Assembly: GCA_016719535.1 (NCBI GenBank)
Contig: JADJYX010000013.1
Location: 124,001 to 188,000, forward strand
Length of the DNA: 64,000 bases
Origin: Rubrivivax sp.
GTDB lineage: Bacteria; Pseudomonadota; Gammaproteobacteria; Burkholderiales; Burkholderiaceae_C
Reading direction: 5' to 3'
Shown: positions 1 through 7,609 of the stretch, piece by piece
Layout: each line of letters starts with the position of its first letter
Position numbering within the stretch: the first letter of the stretch is position 1
Translations under genes and position numbers: made by a program
Notes under the pieces: generated by a model
Told to the model about the DNA's origin: nothing
The model's input: only the letters and a program-made list of their open reading frames with translations
The model's database searches: none

Positions 1-387
1 TTCTTCGCCGCCCCCGTGCTGGCCGCGGGCCTGCAGGGCAGCTTTCCGCAATGCCTGGACGGCGCGCCGATGCTGATCCCGGGGCCGGCATCGTCGATCC
101 GCGCGCCCTTCGACGCCTGGCTGCTGCACCACCGGCTGCACCCGCGCGTGGTCGGCGAGTTCGACGACCTGGCCCTGATGGCCACCTTCGGCCGCGAGGG
201 CCGCGGCGTCTTCGTGTCACCCGCCGTGCTGGAGGCGGAAACCGAACGCCAGCACGGCGTGAAGGCGATCGGACGCAGCGACGAACTGGTCGAGCATTTC
301 TATGCCATCTCGGTCGAACGCCGCATCAGCCACCCCTGCGTGGTGGCCATCACCAGCGCCGCGCGCAGCCGGCTGTTCGAGCACTGA
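1..387 (+). CDS. nhaR: NhaR-like LysR-family transcriptional activator, C-terminal part
   Basis: Only the last 128 codons lie in the window; the gene begins upstream. What remains is the second half of a LysR effector-binding domain. The stretch from FDDLALMATFG through GVFVSPAVLEAE to the conserved HFYAISVERRISHP segment matches the end of E. coli NhaR, the activator of the Na+/H+ antiporter gene nhaA. The helix-turn-helix is not visible, so the family call rests on the C-terminal half alone. The target gene is presumably outside the window. The reading frame is open from base 1 to the TGA at 385-387. Confidence 0.8.
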   Translation, partial: FFAAPVLAAGLQGSFPQCLDGAPMLIPGPASSIRAPFDAWLLHHRLHPRVVGEFDDLALMATFGREGRGVFVSPAVLEAETERQHGVKAIGRSDELVEHFYAISVERRISHPCVVAITSAARSRLFEH

Positions 388-522
388 AGCCAGCGCGCCG
401 GCAGCCGGCGGCCCGTCGCCGCCGCCTGCAGCCTGTCGCCGCGATGCTGCAGGGTATCGGCTGCCGCTCGCGGCGCGGGTGGCGGCTGCTTACAGTGCGG
501 GCCAGCCGACGCCCGAGCCGCA

Positions 523-1979
523 ATGAGCCCCGCACCCACCCTCCCCCCGGTCTGGACCGAACGCTGGCATCGGCTCGCGGCCGCCTTCCTGCGCGGCTAC
601 CACCGCTATGCCACCTGGCTGGTCGGCATCAGCTGGAAGCGCTTCGCGCTGCTGGCGCTGGCGCTGCTGATCATCGCCAACATCGTGCCCTCGCTGCCGC
701 CGTTCAGCTGGCGCGTGACCGAAACCATCGAGGACAGCACGCCGCGGCCGCCGCGGGCCCAGCAACCGCCAGCGCCCCCGGCGCCGCCGCCGGCCAGGAC
801 GCCGTCGACCGAACGCCCGCGCGAGCCGGTGATCCAGATCGAGCGCCCGGCCAGCAGCGCCGGCAAGCCCGAAGGGCTGGACATCTCGATCGACGAACGC
901 GGCATCCGCATCACGCCGCGCGCCAAGGGCGCAGCTTCGGCCGCTTCGGCAGCTTCGGCGGCGCCGGCCGCGTCGTCGCCGGGGCCGGTGGTGATCACGC
1001 TGCCGCCGGGCATCGACAAGGAAGCCGTGCGCGAGGCGGTGGACGATGCGCGCCAGGCGATCGAGGACGCCGTGCAGGCGCAGCGTGACGCCGCCGAAGC
1101 CGCCGCCGAGGCCGCCCCGAGGCCGAGCGCGAGGCGCGCCAGGCGATCGAGGAAGCCAGGGGCGCGATCACCAGCCCCAGCGGCCGCATCAAGCGCACGC
1201 GCCAGATCCGCTGGGGCGACTTCCTCACCGACCTGGCGCTGCTGTGGGTGCTGGCCTCGGCGATCATCAAGGCCACCTACAAGGGCCGCATGCAGGCCGA
1301 GGTGAAGGCCGCGCAGGCCACCGAGACGGCCGAGGCCGAGTCGCTCAAGCGCCAGGTGGTCGAGGCGCGCATGGCGGCCATGCAGGCGCAGGTGGAGCCG
1401 CACTTCCTGTTCAACACGCTGGCCTCGATCGACCACCTGATCGAGACCGACCCGCAGCGCGCCAGCCAGATGCAGAAGAACCTGATCGCGCTGCTGCGCG
1501 CCAGCATGCCCACCATGCGCGAGGCCGCCGCCGACGGCCACGGCGTGCGCGACCTGGCGCGCGAGCTGCAGGTGATCCGGCCCTACCTGGAGATCCTGAA
1601 GGTGCGCATGGAAGAGCGCCTGGCCACGCAGATCGACGTGCCCGACGGCCTGCTGTCGGCCGAATTTCCGCCGATGATGCTGCAGACGCTGGTGGAAAAC
1701 GCCATCAAGCATGGCCTGGAGCCCAAGGCCGCGGGCGGCCGGCTGACCGTGCGCGCCGAGATCGTGCACGGCAAGCTGCAGGTCAGCGTGGCCGATACCG
1801 GCCTGGGCTTCGGCCGCGCCGCCACCGGCGGCACCGGTGTCGGCCTGGCCAACATCCGCGAGCGCCTGCAGCTGCTGCATGGCCCGAAGGCGGCGCTGAC
1901 GGTGGCCGAGAACCCCGGTGGTGGCACCATCGTCACCATCACCGTGCCCTACCGCAGCCTGGGCGCCGATGCCGCGTGA
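523..1979 (+). pseudogene. LytS/AlgZ-type sensor histidine kinase, interrupted by a frameshift
   Basis: The N-terminal frame (ATG 523) has one hydrophobic helix (FALLALALLIIANIV), a Pro-rich then Ala-rich presumed extracytoplasmic stretch, and an acidic helix ending near base 1116. At about 1111-1118 the frame changes by one base. The continuation encodes a second membrane helix (FLTDLALLWVLASAIIK), the His_kinase motif EPHFLFNTL, and an ATPase domain with NAIKHG, DTGLGFG and GVGLANIRERL. Inserting one base restores about 485 aa. It probably autophosphorylates on the HFLFN histidine and passes phosphate to the regulator at 2003. The break may be a sequencing error or a real inactivating mutation. 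Translation from the GTG at 1248 would give a soluble 243-aa kinase core. Confidence 0.8.
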
Positions 1980-2002
1980 TGCCCGCACACCAGGACCCAC
2001 CG

Positions 2003-2842
2003 ATGAGCGACACCGACACCCCCGCCCGCCCGCGCGCCGTGCTGGCCGACGACGAACGCCTGATGCGCGAGCAGCTGCGCGCGCGGCTGGCCGAGGTCTG
2101 GCCGGAGCTGGACATCGTCGCCGAGGCGAAGAACGGGCTCGAGGCGGTGGACATGGTCGCGCAGCACCGGCCCGATATCGTCTTCCTCGACATCCGCATG
2201 CCCGGGCTGACCGGCGTCGACGCCGCGCGGCAGATCGCGCAGCTGCCGCCGCGCGAGGGCCACGACGACGAATGGCTGCCCGAGATCGTCTTCATCACCG
2301 CCTACGACCAGTATGCGGTCGAGGCCTTCGAGCAGGGCGTGGCCGACTATGTGCTCAAGCCGGCCGAGCGCGAACGGCTGCAGCTCACCGCCCTGCGCCT
2401 GCGCCAGCGCCTGGACGCGCGCCGCCGCGGCGAGGACGCACCCGACGCGCCGGCGCAGCCGCTGCAGCAGCTGCTGCACCAGCTGTCGGCGCGGCTCAAC
2501 CCCGGCGCCGCGCCGCGCTACCTGCAGTGGATCCAGGCCAACGTGGGCAGCACCATCCAGATGGTCGCCGTCGACGAGGTGCTGTTCTTCGTCAGCGACG
2601 AAAAATATACGCGCGTGCAGACGGCGCAGGTGGAGGCCTTGATCCGCAAGCCGATCAAGGAGCTGGTGGACGAGCTCGACCCGCAGCAGTTCTGGCAGAT
2701 CCACCGCAGCACGCTGGTCAACGTGAAGGCGATCGCCGGCGTGACGCGCGACTTCCGCGGCCGCCAGATCGTCAGCGTGCGCGGTCACCCCGAGAAGCTC
2801 GAGGTCAGCCGCAGCTATGCGGGGCTGTTCAAGGGCATGTGA
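2003..2842 (+). CDS. LytTR-family response regulator (AlgR/LytR type)
   Basis: 279 aa. Residues 10-130 form a CheY-like receiver with acidic residues D16/D17, phosphoacceptor D63 in FLDIRMPG, and the YVLKPAE lysine near 121. Residues about 175-275 form a LytTR DNA-binding domain (FVSDEKYTRVQT, FWQIHRSTLVNV, ending in EVSRSYAGLF). It is the partner of the frameshifted kinase 23 bp upstream, so the pair is a LytS/LytR-like system. In this family targets are often cell-surface or alginate-type functions; nothing here shows the target. The ATG at 2003 is chosen because the receiver begins directly after it. Confidence 0.9.
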   Translation: MSDTDTPARPRAVLADDERLMREQLRARLAEVWPELDIVAEAKNGLEAVDMVAQHRPDIVFLDIRMPGLTGVDAARQIAQLPPREGHDDEWLPEIVFITAYDQYAVEAFEQGVADYVLKPAERERLQLTALRLRQRLDARRRGEDAPDAPAQPLQQLLHQLSARLNPGAAPRYLQWIQANVGSTIQMVAVDEVLFFVSDEKYTRVQTAQVEALIRKPIKELVDELDPQQFWQIHRSTLVNVKAIAGVTRDFRGRQIVSVRGHPEKLEVSRSYAGLFKGM

Positions 2843-2861
2843 GCGGCGCGGCGGCGCTCAC
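2839..2861. terminator. Hairpin between convergent genes
   Basis: A perfect 7-bp inverted repeat, GTGAGCG (2839-2845) and CGCTCAC (2855-2861), with a 9-base loop, starts inside the stop codon of the response regulator and ends just before the convergent J-domain gene. No T-run follows on either strand, so a bidirectional terminator is a positional inference. Confidence 0.4.
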
Positions 2862-2867
2862 ACCCGC

Positions 2868-3608
2868 TCAGGCCTTGGCCGAGACGAAGACGCCCTGGCT
2901 GCGCAGCAGCTGCAGCGTCAGCAGCTCGCCATGCAGCAGCCAGCCGTCGGCCTGGCGCTGGCAGCTGACCACCACCGCCACGCCGTCGAAACCGACGGTC
3001 ATCACGCGCATGGCGCTGCGCGCCGGCGCCGGCACCGGAGACCACAGGCTCAGGCCGCCGAGCGAGAGGTCGCGCAGCCGCGCCGCGTGGTCGCCCGGCA
3101 TGCCGGGCAGGCGCAGCGTGGCGCCCATGGGGCGCGCATTGCGCGGGCTGCGGCGGCGGCCGAAGAGCTCGCCGCGGTCGAGCGCCGGGCGGCGAAACAG
3201 CGGGCTGCCGCAACCGTCGCAGCGCGTATCCCTGTGCACCGCGCCCGGCAGCGGGCGGCGGCAATACGGGCAGGCGCGGTCGGCCATCCAGGCGGCGGGA
3301 TCGTGCGCGGCCAGCGCCGCCTCGGCCGCGGCGGGCCGCGCCGCAACCGGTGCCGCCGCGGCGCCGGCTGCGGCAACGGGACGCGCGCCGCCGCCCTTGA
3401 GCGTGCGGTCGTAGGCGCGCCGCCGTTCGGGGTCGGTGAGGATGGCATAGGCGGCATTGATGCGCGCGGCGGCTTCGGGGTCGCCGCCGAGGTCGGGGTG
3501 GGCACGCAGCGTGCTCATCAGCGTGCGGTAGCTGGCGCGGATGACCTCCAGCGGCGCTTCCGGCTGCACGTGCAGGATGCGGTAGAGGTTGCGGCGTTCC
3601 TCCGACAT
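2868..3608 (-). CDS. J-domain protein with zinc ribbon and PilZ (c-di-GMP-binding) domain
   Basis: 246 aa. Residues 7-70 are a J domain with the HPD tripeptide at 37-39, which stimulates DnaK-type ATPases. An Ala/Pro linker (about 73-105) leads to a four-cysteine ribbon (C113, C116, C130, C133). Residues about 150-245 resemble PilZ and keep both c-di-GMP motifs, RxxxR (R152, R156) and DLSLGG (180-185). The start at 3608 follows GGAGA at good spacing; an in-frame upstream start would add only a basic extension. It is the last gene of a leftward run rep - lysoplasmalogenase - this gene (28-bp gap). A second-messenger-responsive co-chaperone is an inference from the domain combination. Confidence 0.85.
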   Translation of the reverse strand: MSEERRNLYRILHVQPEAPLEVIRASYRTLMSTLRAHPDLGGDPEAAARINAAYAILTDPERRRAYDRTLKGGGARPVAAAGAAAAPVAARPAAAEAALAAHDPAAWMADRACPYCRRPLPGAVHRDTRCDGCGSPLFRRPALDRGELFGRRRSPRNARPMGATLRLPGMPGDHAARLRDLSLGGLSLWSPVPAPARSAMRVMTVGFDGVAVVVSCQRQADGWLLHGELLTLQLLRSQGVFVSAKA

Positions 3609-3636
3609 CGACCCGGTCTCCTTCTTCGTCCGACGG

Positions 3637-4332
3637 TCATCGACTGCCGTCGGCCGCACTGTATCCCCCACCACGCGGGGCTGCCAGCCACGACGCGATG
3701 CAGGCCTGCGCCGTCCAGTAGGTGGCCAGCACCCACAGCGAGGCCAGCGGCAGCGGCCCGGCGAAGCGGTTGCTGGCCAGCAGCGCGTCGCTGGTCAGGA
3801 ACAGCGCACCACCCAGGGCCAGGCGGCGGGCGGCCGCATCGCCGGGCGCCGCGCGCCACAGCACCGCCGCCTGTGCCGCCATCGAGGCCAGCGCCAGCAC
3901 ATACAGCACCACCGGCATGCGCAATGCGGCCGGCACGCCGGGCCACAGCAGCGCCAGCACGGCACCCGCGACCAGCGCATAGACCACGAACGGCGCCCGG
4001 CGCGCGCCCAGGCGCTGCACGCGCGTGAAGGCCACCAGATACGCCAGGTGGGCGAGCAGAAAGCTCACCAGCCCGGGCACGAAGCCTTCGCGCGGCCACA
4101 TCAGCGCCACGTCGCCGGCCAGCGACAGCACCAGCCCCGCCAGCACCCAGCGCCGCAGCGCCGGCGTGTCGCGCCCGCGCGGCCATGCCATCGCAATGAT
4201 CAGCAGCGTGGTCAGCGGCTTGAAGACAAGGTTCAGCCACGCCTGGCCGAGCGCCCAGGGTGCCGAGGCGATGGCCAGCAGCGCCGACAGCGCCGTGATC
4301 GCGAGCCAGAGCGGTCGATCGAGGGCGGGCAT
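3637..4332 (-). CDS. YhhN-family lysoplasmalogenase, membrane protein
   Basis: 231 aa, about eight hydrophobic helices. The family signature is visible in the segment GDVALMW...GLVSFLLAHLAYLVAF and in the later LFLTSDALLA. YhhN/TMEM86 proteins hydrolyse the vinyl-ether bond of lysoplasmalogens; in bacteria without plasmalogens the true substrate is uncertain. It lies 17 bp downstream of rep and is probably cotranscribed with it. Confidence is high for the family and lower for the enzymatic role. Confidence 0.85.
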   Translation of the reverse strand: MPALDRPLWLAITALSALLAIASAPWALGQAWLNLVFKPLTTLLIIAMAWPRGRDTPALRRWVLAGLVLSLAGDVALMWPREGFVPGLVSFLLAHLAYLVAFTRVQRLGARRAPFVVYALVAGAVLALLWPGVPAALRMPVVLYVLALASMAAQAAVLWRAAPGDAAARRLALGGALFLTSDALLASNRFAGPLPLASLWVLATYWTAQACIASWLAAPRGGGYSAADGSR

Positions 4333-4349
4333 CGGCGGTCTCCTTCGCT

Positions 4350-6416
4350 TCAGCCGGGCACCGGCGGTGCGGCCGCCACCCTGGCGGCCAGTTCCGCACG
4401 CATGCGCTTCAGGCGTTCGCGCGGGTCCTCCCTGGTGGTGAGCTCGTCGAGCTTCATCTCGGCGATGAAGCGGCTGGGCACGCCGGCCACCGTCTCGCGG
4501 CCGCGCTTGCGCCGGCGCAGCGTGCTCACCACCAGCGTCTGCCGCGCGCGCGTGATGCCCACGTACATCAGCCGGCGCTCCTCCTCCAGCCGCTCGGGCG
4601 TCATGTCCTCGTCACCGCTCCTGAACGGCAGCAGGCCCTCGTTGACGCCGGCCAGCACGACATGCGGCCATTCCAGGCCCTTGGCGGCGTGCAGTGTCGA
4701 CAGCGTGACCACGTCCTGCTCGTCGCCGCGTTCGGCCAGGCTGATGATGACGCTGATGGTCTGCGCCACCTGCAGCACGGTCTGGGTCTCGGTCTCGACG
4801 CTGCCGCCGTCCTGGGTGACCTCGCCGCCGCAGCGCCGGGCGATCCAGTCGACGAAGTCGAGCACGTTGGTCCAGCGCGCGGCGGCCAGCTTCTCGCTGT
4901 CTTCGCCGTCGTACAGGTGCTGCTCGTAGCCGATGGCCTTCAGCCAGCCCAGCAGCAGCGCCTTGGCGTCCCCGGCGCCCTGGGTGCGGCGGGCCTTGTG
5001 CTCGAGCTCGTTGACCTCGCGGCCGAATTCATGGAGCGCATCGATCGCCTTGCCCTTGAGCACCGTCGCCAGGCTGGGCGAAAACAGCGCTTCGAACAGG
5101 CTTGTCTTCCACTTCGCCGCAAACTCGCCCAATGTGCCCAGCGTCTGGTGGCCGATGCCGCGCCTGGGCGTGGTCACCGCGCGCAGGAAGGCGGGATCGT
5201 CGTCCTGGTTGACCAGCAGGCGCAGCCAGGCGCACAGGTCCTTGATCTCGGCGCGGTCGAAAAAGCTGGTGCCGCCCGAGACCTTGTACGGGATCTGCGC
5301 CGCGCGCAGTTTCTGCTCGAACACGCGCGCCTGGTGGTTGGCGCGGTAGAGGATGGCGAAGTCGGCCAGCCGGCAGGGCGTGGTGGCCGTGGCGCCGCCG
5401 CGGATGGCCTGGATGCGCGCCACCGCGCGCTCGGCCTCGTGCTCCTCGCTGTCGCACGCCAGCACGCGCACCGGCTCGCCGTCGCCGAGGTCGCTCCACA
5501 GCTTCTTCTCGTAGAGCTTGGGGTTCTTCGCGATCACCGCATTGGCGGCGCGCAGGATGTGGCCGGTGCTGCGGTAGTTCTGCTCCAGCGCGATGACCTT
5601 GAGCTGCGGGTAGTCCTGCGGCAGGCGCTTGAGGTTGTCGATGGTGGCGCCGCGCCAGCCGTAGATGCTCTGGTCGTCGTCGCCGACCGCGGTGAAGGGC
5701 GTGCCGGCCGCGCCATCGCCCACCAGCGCCTTCAGCAATTCGTACTGCACGGCATTGGTGTCCTGGACTTCGTCGACCAGCACGTGGCGGAACTGCCGCT
5801 GCCACGACGCGCGGGCCTGCTCGTCGCGCTGCAGCAGCGCCAGCGGCAGGCCGATGAGGTCGTCGAAGTCCACCGCCTGGTAGGCCTGCAGCCGCTCCTG
5901 CACGCGGCGCATCACGCGCGCGGCCACACGCTCGTCGTCGCTGGCAGCGGCACGCTCGGCAGCATCGGCGTCCAGGCCCTGGTTCTTCCACAGGCTGATG
6001 GTCCACTGCCAGCGCCGCGCCAGCGCGTTGTCGGTGCAGCCGCCGGCGTCGCGGATGACGCCCAGGATGTCGTCGGCATCGAGGATGCTGAAATTGGGCT
6101 TGAGCCCGATGCGCTCGCCGTCCTGGCGCAGCATGCGCACGCCCAGCGAATGGAAGGTGCTGACCACCAGGTCGCGCGCCGCACGCGGCCCCACCAGCGC
6201 CTTGGCGCGTTCGCGCATCTCCTGCGCCGCCTTGTTGGTGAAGGTGATGGCGGCGATCTGCTTGGGCTCGACGCCCGCCTGCAGCAGCCGCGCGATCTTG
6301 TGCACGATGACGCGCGTCTTGCCCGACCCGGCGCCGGCCAGCACCAGGCAGGGGCCGACCAGGTGGTGCACCGCGGCCAGCTGGGCGGGGTTGAGGGAGG
6401 CGGGAGCGTCGGCCAT
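4350..6416 (-). CDS. rep: ATP-dependent DNA helicase Rep (UvrD/PcrA superfamily 1A)
   Basis: 688 aa, close to E. coli Rep (673 aa). The N-terminus NPAQLAAV is the Q-motif. Walker A GAGSGKT is at 28-34. Motif II VDEVQDTNAVQYELL, motif III GDDDQSIYGWRGA, motif IV EQNYRST, motif V TLHAAKGLEWPHV and motif VI EERRLMYVGITRARQ all follow in order. A 3'-5' single-stranded DNA translocase that clears proteins ahead of replication forks. The C-terminal Tudor-like extension of UvrD is absent, favouring Rep. It is the first gene of a leftward operon and diverges from the glycosyltransferase locus. Confidence 0.95.
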   Translation of the reverse strand: MADAPASLNPAQLAAVHHLVGPCLVLAGAGSGKTRVIVHKIARLLQAGVEPKQIAAITFTNKAAQEMRERAKALVGPRAARDLVVSTFHSLGVRMLRQDGERIGLKPNFSILDADDILGVIRDAGGCTDNALARRWQWTISLWKNQGLDADAAERAAASDDERVAARVMRRVQERLQAYQAVDFDDLIGLPLALLQRDEQARASWQRQFRHVLVDEVQDTNAVQYELLKALVGDGAAGTPFTAVGDDDQSIYGWRGATIDNLKRLPQDYPQLKVIALEQNYRSTGHILRAANAVIAKNPKLYEKKLWSDLGDGEPVRVLACDSEEHEAERAVARIQAIRGGATATTPCRLADFAILYRANHQARVFEQKLRAAQIPYKVSGGTSFFDRAEIKDLCAWLRLLVNQDDDPAFLRAVTTPRRGIGHQTLGTLGEFAAKWKTSLFEALFSPSLATVLKGKAIDALHEFGREVNELEHKARRTQGAGDAKALLLGWLKAIGYEQHLYDGEDSEKLAAARWTNVLDFVDWIARRCGGEVTQDGGSVETETQTVLQVAQTISVIISLAERGDEQDVVTLSTLHAAKGLEWPHVVLAGVNEGLLPFRSGDEDMTPERLEEERRLMYVGITRARQTLVVSTLRRRKRGRETVAGVPSRFIAEMKLDELTTREDPRERLKRMRAELAARVAAAPPVPG

Positions 6417-6511
6417 GACAGCAGGTGACGAGGGCCGCGGATGATAGCGATCCGAGCCGTCGGACCGCCCCGAACGCCGCCCCCGATCGCGGACAATGCG
6501 CGTCCTTCGCC

Positions 6512-7609
6512 ATGTCCAGCCCCGACACTTCTTCGCCCGCTGCTGCGTTGCCGCTGATCAGCGTCATCGTGCGCAGCATGGACCGGCCCAGCCTGGCCGC
6601 GGCACTGGCGTCCATCGCCGCGCAGGACGCGTCGCCGGTGGAGGTGGTGCTGGTCAATGCCCTCGGCCCCGCGCATGGCCCGGTGCCCACCGCCGCCGGG
6701 GCGCACCCACTGCACCGCATCGACGCCGGCCGCCCGCTGCCGCGCTCGGCCGCGGCCAATGCCGGCCTCGATGCCGCACAAGGCCGCTGGGTCATCTTCC
6801 TCGACGACGACGACGTCTACCTGCCCGGCCACCTGTCGCGGCTGGCCGCCGCGCTGGCCGCGCGACCCGCTGCGGTGGCCGCCTATGCCGATGTCGACTA
6901 TGGCCGCGACGGCGCCGACGGCTGGGTCAGCGAACATGTCTTCGCCGCCGACTTCGACCCGCTGCGCCTGCGCTTCGAGAATTTTCTGCCGCTGCATGCG
7001 GTGCTGGTCGACCGTGGCAGCGAAGCGCGCCGCGCCTGCCGCTTCGACGAGAGCCTGGACCTGTTCGAGGACTGGGACTGGTGGCTGCAGCTGGCACGTC
7101 TGGGGCCCTTTGTGCGCGTGCCGGGCATATCGGCACGATATGTCGCTGCGGCCGCCGGCGGCTCGGGCGTCTTCGTCGACAACGGCAGCGCCGCGCGGGC
7201 GCGCGAACGCCTGCTGCTGAAGTGGCTGTACCTGGATGCGCCCGGGGACCGCCTGGCCCTGATGCGCGCGCTGCAGGCCGAATACCGCGCCGCGCACCAG
7301 GCCGCGGACCAGCTGGCGCTGGCGCGGCAGACCGCGCAGAACCTGCGCGACATGCTGGCCGCGCGCGAACGCGAGATCGGCGATGCCCTGGCCCAGATCG
7401 AATCCCTGCACGCGGTGATTGCTGCACGCGACCACGAGATCCGCGAGTCCGCCACCCAGATCGACGACCTGCATGCCGTGATCGCAGCGCGCGAGCGCGA
7501 AATCTCCGACAGCCGCGCCTACGGCGACGGCCTGCGCCAGGTGCTGGCCGCACGCGACGAGGAGATCGTCAACCTGCGCGACGCCCTGTCCCGACGCCCC
7601 CCTCCATGA
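6512..7609 (+). CDS. Family 2 glycosyltransferase with C-terminal 21-residue coiled-coil repeats
   Basis: 365 aa. Residues about 13-240 are a GT-A fold family 2 transferase: ISVIVRSMDRPSL, the nucleotide-sugar acidic cluster FLDDDD, and the acceptor-side FEDWDWWLQLA. Residues about 278-361 are four tandem 21-residue units beginning LRDML, LHAVI, LHAVI and LRQVL, each with an AARxxEI core, i.e. three heptads per unit and a long coiled coil. The stop overlaps the ATG of the next gene (ATGA), so the two are translationally coupled. Sugar and acceptor are unknown. The head is a clear paralogue of the first domain of the 1,443-aa protein at 10827. Confidence 0.85.
   Translation: MSSPDTSSPAAALPLISVIVRSMDRPSLAAALASIAAQDASPVEVVLVNALGPAHGPVPTAAGAHPLHRIDAGRPLPRSAAANAGLDAAQGRWVIFLDDDDVYLPGHLSRLAAALAARPAAVAAYADVDYGRDGADGWVSEHVFAADFDPLRLRFENFLPLHAVLVDRGSEARRACRFDESLDLFEDWDWWLQLARLGPFVRVPGISARYVAAAAGGSGVFVDNGSAARARERLLLKWLYLDAPGDRLALMRALQAEYRAAHQAADQLALARQTAQNLRDMLAAREREIGDALAQIESLHAVIAARDHEIRESATQIDDLHAVIAAREREISDSRAYGDGLRQVLAARDEEIVNLRDALSRRPPP
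7343..7594 (+). repeat. Four tandem 63-bp coding repeats
   Basis: Units at 7343-7405, 7406-7468, 7469-7531 and 7532-7594 each encode 21 residues with the shared core L-x-x-V/M-I/L-A-A-R-x-x-E-I. Units 2 and 3 share LHAVIAAR exactly. The length is exactly 63 bp throughout, so unit number can change without breaking the frame. Confidence 0.85.

Noticed and set aside
1105..1125. Programmed ribosomal frameshift in the sensor kinase
   Set aside because: No slippery heptamer, downstream pseudoknot or Shine-Dalgarno-like stimulator is evident; mutation or sequencing error is simpler.
606..2000. A 464-codon minus-strand frame opposite the sensor kinase
   Set aside because: The plus strand encodes recognisable kinase motifs; the minus frame has no domain, start site or family resemblance.
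4662..6428. A 588-codon plus-strand frame opposite rep
   Set aside because: All seven helicase motifs are on the minus strand; the plus frame shows only biased composition.
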